Assembly (NCBI GenBank): GCA_000378025.1
Contig: KB899087.1
Coordinates: 124,001 to 188,000 of the forward strand
Source of the DNA: Xanthobacteraceae bacterium 501b
GTDB taxonomy: Bacteria; Pseudomonadota; Alphaproteobacteria; Rhizobiales; Xanthobacteraceae
Direction of reading: 5' to 3'
DNA length: 64,000 nucleotides
Both the position numbers and the translations under genes were made by a program. The notes below the pieces were generated by a model. That model was not told the origin of the DNA. It worked only from the letters and a program-made list of their open reading frames with translations, and searched no databases. This document shows positions 56,834-64,000 of this stretch, piece after piece (positions within the stretch are counted from its first letter, which is position 1; every line of letters begins with the position of its first letter).

Positions 56834-57091
56834 ATGGCGAAGATCGAGATTTACACCACGTCGAGCTGCCCCTATTGCCATGCAGCCAAGTCGCTGCTTG
56901 GGCGCAAGGGCGCAGATTTCTCAGAGGTCAACGTGACCGGCGATCCGGTGGCGCGCTCCTCGATGTCGAGCCGGGCCAATGGGCGCACCAGCGTACCGCA
57001 GATCTTCATCGACGGGCGCCATGTCGGCGGCTGCGACGACCTCTACGCGCTTGAGGAAGCCGGCGAGCTGGACGCGCTTCTCGCCAGCTGA
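56834..57091 (+). CDS. grxC: glutaredoxin 3
   Basis: An 85-residue dithiol glutaredoxin that reduces disulphides with glutathione. The active site is C12-P-Y-C15. TSVPQIFI with the cis-proline and GGCDDLYALE, which bind glutathione, are conserved. ATG at 56834. Followed 14 bases later by the nitrilase gene, so probably co-transcribed. Confidence 0.96.
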   Translation: MAKIEIYTTSSCPYCHAAKSLLGRKGADFSEVNVTGDPVARSSMSSRANGRTSVPQIFIDGRHVGGCDDLYALEEAGELDALLAS

Positions 57092-57105
57092 ACGAGAGTG
57101 ACACC

Positions 57106-58020
57106 ATGACCGGCTCTTCCGATACGCTCACGCCCGGCACCCCGCCGCTTGGCGCTCCCTTCCGCGCCGCGCTCATCCAGATGTGCACCGCCAAGAACGT
57201 CGCCGCCAATGTCGCGGCGGCCTCCGCGATGATCCGCGAGGCGGCGGCGGCCGGGGCGAGCTATATCCAGACGCCTGAAATGACCGGCACGATGGAGGAG
57301 AACCGCGAGGCGCTGTTCAAGGTGCTGCATGCGGAGGAGGACGACCCGGCGCTGGCCGCCTTCCGCGCGCTCGCGGCCGAATTGAAGGTGCATCTGCATA
57401 TCGGCTCGCTGGCGGTGCGGGCGAGCGAGCACCGCGCCGCCAACCGCTCCTACCTGCTCGCCCCGGACGGGACGATCGCCGCCTGCTACGACAAGATCCA
57501 CATGTTCGACGTCGACCTGCCCAATGGCGACGTCTACCGCGAATCCGCCGCCTACCGGCCGGGCGAGCTCGCCATCGTGGCTGAGCTGCCGCAGATCCGG
57601 CTCGGCTTCACCATCTGCTACGATCTGCGCTTTCCCGCGCTGTTCCGGGCGCTGGCCGAGGCGGGGGCGGGGATGATCGCGGCGCCGGCCGCCTTCACCC
57701 AGTCGACCGGCGAGGCGCACTGGCACATTCTGCTGCGCGCCCGGGCGATCGAGACCGGGTGCTATGTGCTGGCGGCGGCCCAGGGTGGCACGCATGAGAA
57801 CGGCCGCCAGACCTTCGGCCACAGCCTCATCATCGACCCCTGGGGCACCATCCTCGCCGAGGGCGGCACCGAGCCGGGCATCATCGCCGCCGAGATCGAC
57901 CCGGCCAGGGTCGCGGGCGTGCGCGGGCGGATTCCCTCGCTCTCGAACGGGCGGCGCTTCGAGCTGGTGATGCCGGCCGATCAGGACCGGCTGCATGTGG
58001 TTCCCGGTGGCGTGGCATGA
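57106..58020 (+). CDS. carbon-nitrogen hydrolase (nitrilase superfamily, Nit-like)
   Basis: A 304-residue amidase-type hydrolase. The Glu-Lys-Cys triad is E58 (TPEMTG), K130 (YDKIHMFDV) and C171 (FTICYDLRFP). It resembles the Nit1/Nit2 branch, which includes deaminated-glutathione amidases; the placement directly after grxC fits a glutathione-linked repair role, but that is inference. The stop overlaps the DUF1178 start (ATGA). Confidence 0.9.
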   Translation: MTGSSDTLTPGTPPLGAPFRAALIQMCTAKNVAANVAAASAMIREAAAAGASYIQTPEMTGTMEENREALFKVLHAEEDDPALAAFRALAAELKVHLHIGSLAVRASEHRAANRSYLLAPDGTIAACYDKIHMFDVDLPNGDVYRESAAYRPGELAIVAELPQIRLGFTICYDLRFPALFRALAEAGAGMIAAPAAFTQSTGEAHWHILLRARAIETGCYVLAAAQGGTHENGRQTFGHSLIIDPWGTILAEGGTEPGIIAAEIDPARVAGVRGRIPSLSNGRRFELVMPADQDRLHVVPGGVA

Positions 58021-58508
58021 TTCTCTATCGCCTGTGCTGCGCGAAGGAGCACGAGTTCGAGAGCTGGTTCCGCGATTCCGCCGCCTATGACGACCAGCGC
58101 GCGCGCGGCCTCGTCACCTGTCCGGTCTGCGGTTCGCCTGAGGTGGAGAAGGCGCTGATGGCCCCGGCGCTGGGCCGCGCGGCGCGCAAATTCGCCGCTG
58201 AGGCGGCGGCCGAAACGGCGCCGATGGAGGCCCCAGAGGCCACGCCGCCGGCCCCCACCCAGCCGGTCGCGCTGGTGTCGGAAAAGGAGCAGCAGCTGCG
58301 CGCCATGCTGCGGGCGGTGCGGGCCCATGTGGTCGCCAATTCGGTCGATGTCGGCGACGAGTTCGCCACGCGTGCCCGCCGCATGCATGAGGGCGAGGAG
58401 GAAAAGCGCGCCATTCGCGGCGAGGCCACCCCGGACGAGGTGCGGGCGCTGATCGAGGACGAGATCGAGGTGCTGCCGCTGCCGGTGCTGCCGGACGATC
58501 GGAACTGA
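58017..58508 (+). CDS. DUF1178 family protein
   Basis: A 163-residue protein of unknown function. A zinc-ribbon-like arrangement is visible: CC near residue 7 in YRLCCAKEHEFESWF, and CPVCGS near 35. The second half is helical and ends with DEFATRARRMHEGEEEKRAIRGEAT, the most conserved block. It is coupled to the nitrilase and lies in the argJ-side gene run. Confidence 0.9.
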   Translation: MILYRLCCAKEHEFESWFRDSAAYDDQRARGLVTCPVCGSPEVEKALMAPALGRAARKFAAEAAAETAPMEAPEATPPAPTQPVALVSEKEQQLRAMLRAVRAHVVANSVDVGDEFATRARRMHEGEEEKRAIRGEATPDEVRALIEDEIEVLPLPVLPDDRN

Positions 58509-58552
58509 GGGAAGGGCCTCGGTTTTCCGGCCCAGCGGAGCCGACGGCGAAG

Positions 58553-58665
58553 CGCAGAGCCGGGATCCGGCGCAAAGGTCCGCTGTTGGACGCCTCTCAA
58601 TCCAGTGAAGCACGCCGAGTCTTCGCTGGATCCCGGATCTGCGCCGCACTGCGTGCAGCTTGTCC
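58553..58665. repeat. dispersed intergenic inverted repeat
   Basis: CCGGGATCCGGCGCA near 58560 and GGATCCCGGATCTGCGCCG near 58630 are inverted relative to each other. A related element is at 60794-60885. It fills the gap between the convergent DUF1178 and ccmG genes. Confidence 0.5.
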
Positions 58666-58697
58666 GGGACACGGGCCTGCCATGATGCCGCGCCGCT

Positions 58698-59315
58698 CTA
58701 AGGCCCCGCCGTCCGCGCGCTCTCGATCTGCGGCAGCAGGCGTTCCTTCAGCCCCTGGGCGTCGATGGGACCGATATATTTGTAGGCGATGCGGCCATCC
58801 TTGCCGATGACGAAGGTCTCCGGCACGCCATAGACGCCCCAGTCGATGGCGGTGCGCCCATTGGCGTCGACGCCCACCGCCGCATAGGGATTGCCGAAGC
58901 GGCCGAGAAAGCGGCGGGCATTGGCGGCGTCGTCCTTGTAGTTCAAGCCGACGAGACGGAAGCCCGGCATCTTCGACAGCTCGACCAGAAAAGGGTGCTC
59001 GTCGCGGCAGGGCACGCACCAGGAGGCGAAGACGTTGAGCACCGTCACCTCGCCCTTGAGCGCGGCGGAGGTGAGGCCCGGCACCGGCTGGCCCTCGCGC
59101 GTCAGCCCCTCCAGCGCCGGCAGGTCGATCGCCGGCGCCTGCCGGCCGATCAGCGCCGAGGGCACGCGCGAGGGATCGCCGGAGAATAGCCGGCCATAGA
59201 ACAGCGCCGCCAGTGCCAGAAACGCGACGAGCGGCAGCAGCACCAGCAGCCGCGAACGGCGCGGCCGGGCGGCCGGGGCTTCCTCGGGAGGCGGGGTGTC
59301 GGAGGGAAGGCTCAT
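58698..59315 (-). CDS. ccmG: thiol:disulphide interchange protein CcmG/DsbE
   Basis: Membrane-anchored periplasmic thioredoxin that reduces apocytochrome c cysteines before heme attachment. One N-terminal transmembrane helix (about 22-41) is followed by the thioredoxin fold with C100-V-P-C103 (FASWCVPC) and the cis-proline region YGVPETFVI. The GVYGVPE segment is typical of CcmG. ATG at 59315 overlaps the ccmD stop by four bases. Length 205. Confidence 0.94.
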   Translation of the reverse strand: MSLPSDTPPPEEAPAARPRRSRLLVLLPLVAFLALAALFYGRLFSGDPSRVPSALIGRQAPAIDLPALEGLTREGQPVPGLTSAALKGEVTVLNVFASWCVPCRDEHPFLVELSKMPGFRLVGLNYKDDAANARRFLGRFGNPYAAVGVDANGRTAIDWGVYGVPETFVIGKDGRIAYKYIGPIDAQGLKERLLPQIESARTAGP

Positions 59316-59482
59316 GCGTCGGCCCGCCCGGCTGAGCGGCGGCGCACGCCGCGCGCCTCCAGTTCCGTGAGCCGGCGGCGCACCAGCCGCCCATCGGCGA
59401 AGATCCACAGCGCCAGCGCCCCGAGCGCCAGGGCGCTCACGCCGTAGCAGGCGATAATGAAGAAGCCGTGCTCGCCGAACAT
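59312..59482 (-). CDS. ccmD: heme exporter protein CcmD
   Basis: A 56-residue single-pass membrane protein that helps release holo-CcmE from the CcmABC complex. One helix (about 7-28, FFIIACYGVSALALGALALW) is followed by a basic tail RLVRRRLTELEARG, the CcmD signature. It sits between ccmC (10 bases before) and ccmG (ATGA overlap), which confirms the assignment despite the small size. Confidence 0.9.
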   Translation of the reverse strand: MFGEHGFFIIACYGVSALALGALALWIFADGRLVRRRLTELEARGVRRRSAGRADA

Positions 59483-59492
59483 TCAGAAGGCC

Positions 59493-60227
59493 TCACGCAT
59501 AGGCGGCCTCGGCGGCAGCGCGCGCTTCCAGCACGCGCAGGCGGCGGCGGTAGATTTCATTGCGCATCGCCGCCATGTGCAGCGCCAGCATCAGCAAGGT
59601 GAAGCCGAGGGCGCAGATCATCAGCGGCCAGAGCAGGCTGGGATGAATGGTCGGCCCGTCCATGCGAAACACCGAGGCCGGCTGGTGCAGCGTGTTCCAC
59701 CAGTCGACCGAGAACTTGACGATCGGCACATTGACGAAGCCGACCAGCGAGAGCACCGCCGCCGCCCGCCCGGCCTGGTTCGGGTCCTCGATCGCCGAGC
59801 GCAGCGCCAGCAGGCCGAGATAGAGCAGCAGCAGCACCAGCATCGAGGTGAGACGCGCATCCCAGACCCAATAGGTGCCCCACATCGGCCGGCCCCAGAG
59901 CGAGCCGGTGAACAGGCAGAGGAAGGCGAACACCGCGCCGATCGGCGCCATCGCCTTGTGCGCCACATCCGCCAGCGGGTGGCGCCAGACCAGGATGCCG
60001 AGGGCGGACGCGGCCAGCATCGAATAGCCGAACATCGCCAGCCACGCGAAGGGCACGTGGATATACATGATCCGCACCGTCTCGCCCTGCTGGTAGTCTT
60101 GCGGGGCGCGGAAGGCGAGGAAGAAGCCGAGCGCCAGCGTTGCCAGCGCAAGGCCGGTCAGCCATGGCAGGACGCGCCCGGAAAGGGCGAGGAAGCGGGT
60201 GGGGTTGGCAAAATCCATCAGCGCCAT
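59493..60227 (-). CDS. ccmC: heme exporter permease CcmC
   Basis: Delivers heme to CcmE in cytochrome c maturation (System I). The 244-residue protein has six predicted transmembrane helices. The tryptophan-rich heme-handling motif WGTYWVWDARLTS is complete, and conserved histidines lie at IHVPFAW and NTLHQPAS. Heads the ccmC-ccmD-ccmG run; ccmA and ccmB are not in the window. Confidence 0.96.
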   Translation of the reverse strand: MALMDFANPTRFLALSGRVLPWLTGLALATLALGFFLAFRAPQDYQQGETVRIMYIHVPFAWLAMFGYSMLAASALGILVWRHPLADVAHKAMAPIGAVFAFLCLFTGSLWGRPMWGTYWVWDARLTSMLVLLLLYLGLLALRSAIEDPNQAGRAAAVLSLVGFVNVPIVKFSVDWWNTLHQPASVFRMDGPTIHPSLLWPLMICALGFTLLMLALHMAAMRNEIYRRRLRVLEARAAAEAAYA

Positions 60228-60362
60228 GGGGCGGTTCTAATCCGGCGCGCGAGGGCCGGCAACCGGCGCGGTAGGCGTCAGGCATGGATCGATCGCCACA
60301 GGATGGACAAAACTGCGCTATTGAACTGTGGCCCGATTCGATCGAGAGGAAATCGAGCGCTT

Positions 60363-60770
60363 ATGCCGCACATCTCCGCTGCCCCCTTTGGCGTCCTGCT
60401 CCTGACCCTTGTGACCATGCCCCTGTTGCCGCCGGCGCTGGCGCGTTCCACCGATGACCAGATGATGCAGTTGGAGCCCTCGGAGCGGATCGAGCAGGTG
60501 TGCAACACGCGGGCGATGGGCGAGCTTCAGCGCGGGCAGAAGGGCATGCGCCCCGATGAGCTGGTCGCCTATGCCTATCGCGACCCGGTGGTGAAGGGCG
60601 CGAAGATCAACGCGCCGGGCGCGGCGGTGCGCTCGGGCGGCACCTGGTACCACATCGCTTATGAGTGCGAGACGGCGCATGAAGGGCTTGATGTGACGCG
60701 CTTCCACTACACGCTCGGCGCGGCGATCCCGACCTCGGAATGGGCCGGGCATTATCTCGTCGCGCCGTAG
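60363..60770 (+). CDS. DUF930 domain-containing secreted protein
   Basis: A 135-residue exported protein with a signal peptide (residues 1-28, ending ALARS). The body matches the DUF930 pattern: QLEPSERIEQVCNTRAM, DELVAYAYRDP, GAAVRSGGTWYHIAYECE and HYTLGAAIPTSEW. Two cysteines may form a disulphide. Function unknown. ATG at 60363 with a GAGAGGAAA-type ribosome site. Divergent from ccmC. Confidence 0.82.
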   Translation: MPHISAAPFGVLLLTLVTMPLLPPALARSTDDQMMQLEPSERIEQVCNTRAMGELQRGQKGMRPDELVAYAYRDPVVKGAKINAPGAAVRSGGTWYHIAYECETAHEGLDVTRFHYTLGAAIPTSEWAGHYLVAP

Positions 60771-60793
60771 GCTCGCCGGAACCCATTTCAGGC

Positions 60794-60885
60794 GTCATCC
60801 CGGACGGCCGCAGGCCGCGCCGGGATCGTGTACCGATATCGGATGACGAGCCCGGCTCTCCGCTGCGCTTTGGCCGGGATGAGGG
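60794..60885. repeat. dispersed intergenic repeat
   Basis: CGTCATCCCGGACGGCCGC and GGCCGGGATGAGG mark the ends of an element with inner hairpins, resembling the repeat at 58553-58665. It lies between the DUF930 gene and the pyruvate kinase-like gene, which converge. Confidence 0.5.
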
Positions 60886-60905
60886 TTCACCCGGCCTTCA
60901 CGCCG

Positions 60906-62423
60906 CTACCACGAATGCAGCGCCCGCAGGGTCGCGGTCTTCTTGTCGAGATGGTCAGCCATGCGGCCGAGCAGGCGGTCGAGCAGTTCCACCGCCTCGA
61001 CCACTGCCGGGCCCTTGTTCAGCATGACGCATTCGGCGCGGGCGGCCATGGCGGCGTCGGTCATCTCGCCGCGCGAGGGAATGCCGTCGCGCACCAGGTC
61101 CTCCAGCACCTGCGTCGCCCAGATCGCCGGCACGGAGGCGGCCTCGCAGATCCACAGCAGTTCCTCCTGCATTTCGGCGAGGCGGGTGAAGCCGATTTCG
61201 GCGGCGAGGTCGCCACGGGCGATCATCACGCTGAAATCGCCGGTGCGGGCGGCGCGGGCGATCAGGTCCGGCAGGTTCCGCACCGCCTCGGGGCGCTCGA
61301 TCTTGGCCATCAGGCCGAGCGGTCGCGCCCGCCCGGCCCCATGGCGGGCGATGGCGGCGTCGAGCAGATCGAGGTCTTCCGGCCGGCTGACGAAGGAATA
61401 GCCGAGGAGGTCGGCGCATTCGATGACGGTGGCGAGGTCGGCATCGTCCTTGGCGGTGAGCGGGGAGAGGCCGAGCGCGGTATCGGGCAGGTTGATGCCC
61501 TTTTCCGGCTTCAGCTTGGTGCCGCCGGGGCGGGTGTGGAGAATGCGCAGGATCGCCTCGCCCGGGCCCACGCTCTCCACCACCGCCTCGACCTTGCCGT
61601 CGTCATAGCGCACGCGGTGGCCGAGCCCGAGGCGGGTGACGATCTCCGGCAGCGAGACGGCGGCACTGAACAGGGCAGCGTCGTCGACGCGGGGTTCGCC
61701 CTCGGCGACGAGGCGCAGCGTGTCGCCGGGCAGCAGGCGGCCGGTCGGCTTGTCCTTGCGCATCGGCAGCACGGCGCCGGTGCGGATCTTCGGGCCGGCA
61801 ATGTCCATCAGCACCGCGATCGGGCGGCCGACCGCCTCGGCGGCGGTGCGCACATGGCCCGCCATCGCCCGCCAGGTTTGGGCGTCGTCATGGGCGCAGT
61901 TGATGCGGGCGACATCCATGCCGGCCTTCGCCAGCGCCAGGATAAAGGCCGGGTCGCTCCCCGCCTCGCCGGGCAGCGTGACCATGATGCGGGTGTAGCG
62001 CCCCTCCGGCTCCGGGCCGAGGCTCGCCTCGCTGGCCTTTTCCAGCCGGGCCTCGCCGGCGAAGAAGGTGGCGGGCTCCGGCGCCGGAAGGGCCGGGGTG
62101 CGGCCGGCGAGGGCGGCGAGCGCCGCCAGCACCGCGTCGAGCGTCGGCAGCACCCGGCTCTCCAGCCGCCCGAGCGAGGACAGCCCGCGCCACATCAGCT
62201 GGCGCTGCAGCGGGCGCAGCTCGTGCCGGCGCAAGGCGAGGTAATGCGCGAGATTTTCGAGCGCGGGGTCTTCGCGGCCGGCCTCGCGGTGGAAGCGCTC
62301 GATGAGCGGGGCGGCCTCCTCGACCACCGCCGCCCGCAGGGACAGCAGCGTCTCGAAAAGCGCGTTGTCATCGCTGACGACGTCATCGCTGGCGGCGGAG
62401 AGGGGCGCAAAGTCGCTGTTCAT
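60906..62423 (-). CDS. pyruvate kinase-like protein with N-terminal extension and no C-domain
   Basis: A 505-residue protein with a pyruvate kinase catalytic barrel in its second part: RIMVTLPG, AGMDVARINCAHDD, MDIAGPKIRTG, KIERPEAVRNL, ARGDLAAEIG and WATQVLEDL. The B-domain insert is present. An extra about 150-residue helical region precedes the barrel, containing HYLALRRHELRPLQRQLMWRGLSSLGRLE. After the barrel the protein ends without the usual allosteric C-domain. It may be a divergent pyruvate kinase or a paralogue with another substrate. ATG at 62423 (MNSDFAP). Confidence 0.8.
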   Translation of the reverse strand: MNSDFAPLSAASDDVVSDDNALFETLLSLRAAVVEEAAPLIERFHREAGREDPALENLAHYLALRRHELRPLQRQLMWRGLSSLGRLESRVLPTLDAVLAALAALAGRTPALPAPEPATFFAGEARLEKASEASLGPEPEGRYTRIMVTLPGEAGSDPAFILALAKAGMDVARINCAHDDAQTWRAMAGHVRTAAEAVGRPIAVLMDIAGPKIRTGAVLPMRKDKPTGRLLPGDTLRLVAEGEPRVDDAALFSAAVSLPEIVTRLGLGHRVRYDDGKVEAVVESVGPGEAILRILHTRPGGTKLKPEKGINLPDTALGLSPLTAKDDADLATVIECADLLGYSFVSRPEDLDLLDAAIARHGAGRARPLGLMAKIERPEAVRNLPDLIARAARTGDFSVMIARGDLAAEIGFTRLAEMQEELLWICEAASVPAIWATQVLEDLVRDGIPSRGEMTDAAMAARAECVMLNKGPAVVEAVELLDRLLGRMADHLDKKTATLRALHSW

Positions 62424-62512
62424 GACCGGGTTCCTCGCATGGATGCGGCACGCTAGGATGGCGCTGTTACGCGGCTGTGACCTCCGTAGTCTCCCGCAAA
62501 AGCGCGTCAAAA

Positions 62513-62541
62513 CTTGACTCTCTGGCGCGCGGCGGCTACGA
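62513..62541 (+). promoter_or_regulatory. candidate ffh promoter
   Basis: CTTGAC (62513-62518) is a perfect rhizobial -35. After 17 bases CTACGA (62536-62541) is a weak match to CTATAT. The predicted 5' UTR of ffh would be about 130 bases. Confidence 0.4.
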
Positions 62542-62682
62542 GCCCCACATCCTCGCAGACCCCGCGAGCCGATCCGCCGCCCGGCCCCTGAGGCCGGAGG
62601 TCAACGCCCGACAGCGCTTTGCGCCCTCGGGCGCCGTTCGGCATTGCGCTGTGAGCTGTGGGAAAAGGACCGGAGCGAACGC

Positions 62683-64000
62683 ATGTTCGATTCATTGACC
62701 GACCGCCTTGGCGGCATACTCGACCGGCTGAAACGACGCGGCGCCCTCACCGAGGCCGACGTGAACGAGGCCATGCGCGAGGTGCGCCGGGCGCTGATCG
62801 AGGCCGATGTCGCGCTCGACGTGGTGCGCTCCTTCACCGACAAGGTGCGCACCCGCGCCGTCGGCGCCGAGGTCATCAAGTCGGTCACGCCCGGCCAGAT
62901 GGTGGTGAAGATCGTCAATGACGAACTCGTCGCCATGCTCGGCTCCGACGCCAAGCCGATCGACCTCGACGCCGCCCCGCCGGTGCCGGTGCTGATGGTC
63001 GGCCTGCAGGGCTCGGGCAAGACCACCTCCACCGCCAAGATCGCCAAGCGCCTGACCGAGCGCGGCAACCGCAAGGTGCTGATGGCCTCGCTCGATACCC
63101 GCCGCCCGGCGGCGATGGAGCAGCTGGCCATGCTGGGCACGCAGGTCGGCGTCGCCACCCTGCCGATCGTCGCTGGCCAGTCCGCCGTGCAGATCGCCCG
63201 CCGCGCCATGGAAGCCGCCCGCCTCGGCGGCTATGACGTGGTGATGCTCGACACCGCCGGCCGCGTCACGCTCGACGAGGCGCTGATGGCCGAAGTGGCC
63301 GAGGTGAAGGCCGCGACCAAGCCGCATGAAGTGCTGCTCGTCGCCGACAGCCTCACCGGCCAGGACGCGGTGAACACCGCCAAGGCGTTCGACGAGCGTG
63401 TCGGCCTTACCGGCATCGTGCTGACCCGCGCCGATGGTGACGGGCGTGGCGGTGCCGCCCTGTCCATGCGCGCCGTCACCGGCAAGCCGATCAAGCTGCT
63501 CGGCACCGGCGAAAAGATGGACGCGCTGGAGGATTTCGATCCCCGCCGCGTCGCCGGCCGCATCCTCGGCATGGGCGATGTCGTCTCCCTGGTCGAGAAG
63601 GCGGTCGAGAACATCGACGCCGAAAAGGCGATGGCTGCGGCCGATCGCATGCGCAAGGGCCAGTTCGATCTCGACGATCTGCGCATGCAGCTCGACCAGA
63701 TGGAGAAGCTCGGCGGCCTTGGCGGGCTGATGGGCATGCTGCCCGGCGTCGGCAAGATGAAGAACCAGCTCGCCGCCTCCGGCATGAATGACGGGGTGCT
63801 GAAGCGCCAGAAGGCCATCATCGATTCGATGACCAAGAAGGAGCGGCGCAACCCGAAGCTGCTCGACGGCTCCCGCCGCAAGCGCATCGCCAGCGGCTCC
63901 GGCACCAAGGTCGAGGACGTCAACCGGCTGATGAAGATGCACCGCCAGATGGCGGACATGATGAAGGCGATGGGCGCTCCGGGTGCCAAGCGCGGCCCGA
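62683..64000 (+). CDS. ffh: signal recognition particle protein Ffh, partial
   Basis: GTPase that binds signal sequences and the 4.5S RNA to target membrane proteins to FtsY and SecYEG. The N domain is at 1-90 (MFDSLTDRLGGILDRLKRRG), and the G domain has GLQGSGKTT at about 107-115, DTAGR at about 189-193 and TRADGDGRGGAAL. The M domain (from about 300) has KMKNQLAASG and SRRKRIASGSG, which bind RNA. The right window edge cuts it at residue 439, after the methionine-rich MHRQMADMMKAMG tail, so only a short C-terminal piece is missing. Confidence 0.97.
   Translation, partial: MFDSLTDRLGGILDRLKRRGALTEADVNEAMREVRRALIEADVALDVVRSFTDKVRTRAVGAEVIKSVTPGQMVVKIVNDELVAMLGSDAKPIDLDAAPPVPVLMVGLQGSGKTTSTAKIAKRLTERGNRKVLMASLDTRRPAAMEQLAMLGTQVGVATLPIVAGQSAVQIARRAMEAARLGGYDVVMLDTAGRVTLDEALMAEVAEVKAATKPHEVLLVADSLTGQDAVNTAKAFDERVGLTGIVLTRADGDGRGGAALSMRAVTGKPIKLLGTGEKMDALEDFDPRRVAGRILGMGDVVSLVEKAVENIDAEKAMAAADRMRKGQFDLDDLRMQLDQMEKLGGLGGLMGMLPGVGKMKNQLAASGMNDGVLKRQKAIIDSMTKKERRNPKLLDGSRRKRIASGSGTKVEDVNRLMKMHRQMADMMKAMGAPGAKRGP

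Overview
The window is a high-GC stretch of an alphaproteobacterial chromosome, most likely Hyphomicrobiales (Rhizobiales) near Xanthobacteraceae (Ancylobacter/Starkeya-like). The case rests on gene order: hemC-hemD-Mic60-HemY opposite tsaD-gpsA; cobS-cobT-DnaJ next to bolA; aroK-aroB-CNNM; xerD-accA; secA opposite a parvulin; argJ-mutT-methyltransferase-comF-grxC-nitrilase-DUF1178; and ccmC-ccmD-ccmG. A rhizobial-type promoter (CTTGAA-N17-CATATA) and typical rhizobial palindromic and dispersed intergenic repeats point the same way. Genus assignment is inference.

Layout. 1-11 kb: partial ispG, a His-rich Zur, a collagen-like lipoprotein, 3-hydroxybutyrate dehydrogenase, an RluA-type pseudouridine synthase, a small secreted protein, glucokinase, rsmB, a heparinase II/III-like protein and purH. 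10.8-20.4 kb: an OmpW-like porin with a perfect FNR/FixK box, a giant NAD-glutamate dehydrogenase, then a tightly packed four-gene cassette resembling a lic (phosphocholine-decoration) locus: LicC-like nucleotidyltransferase, LicA-like kinase, an unassigned protein, and LicD. 20.4-31 kb: acs, a methyltransferase, an EVE protein, gpsA and tsaD on the minus strand; hemC, hemD, an alphaproteobacterial Mic60 and HemY on the plus strand. 31.0-31.5 kb holds a candidate structured small RNA with its own promoter and terminator, followed by dispersed and tandem repeats.

31.5-48.9 kb: cobT, cobS, a J-domain protein, bolA, a basic hypothetical protein, a CNNM/CorC protein, aroB, aroK, a 47-residue membrane protein overlapping xerD, accA, a YafK-like L,D-transpeptidase lipoprotein, an NTF2-like protein, secA and a parvulin. 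48.9-53.2 kb is an accessory island between the parvulin and argJ, genes I expect to lie close together in relatives. It holds a decayed IS3-family element, a TetR regulator whose 3' end is amplified as 199-bp tandem copies, twin candidate operators, and an array of about 158-bp repeats that fades into degenerate copies. 53.2-64 kb returns to housekeeping genes: argJ, mutT, a NDUFAF5-like methyltransferase, comF, grxC, a nitrilase, DUF1178, ccmG/D/C, DUF930, an unusual pyruvate kinase and partial ffh.

The most unusual content is the lic-like cassette (16.7-20.4 kb), the repeat island (49-53 kb) and the structured RNA (31.05-31.23 kb). No tRNA, rRNA or CRISPR array was recognised.
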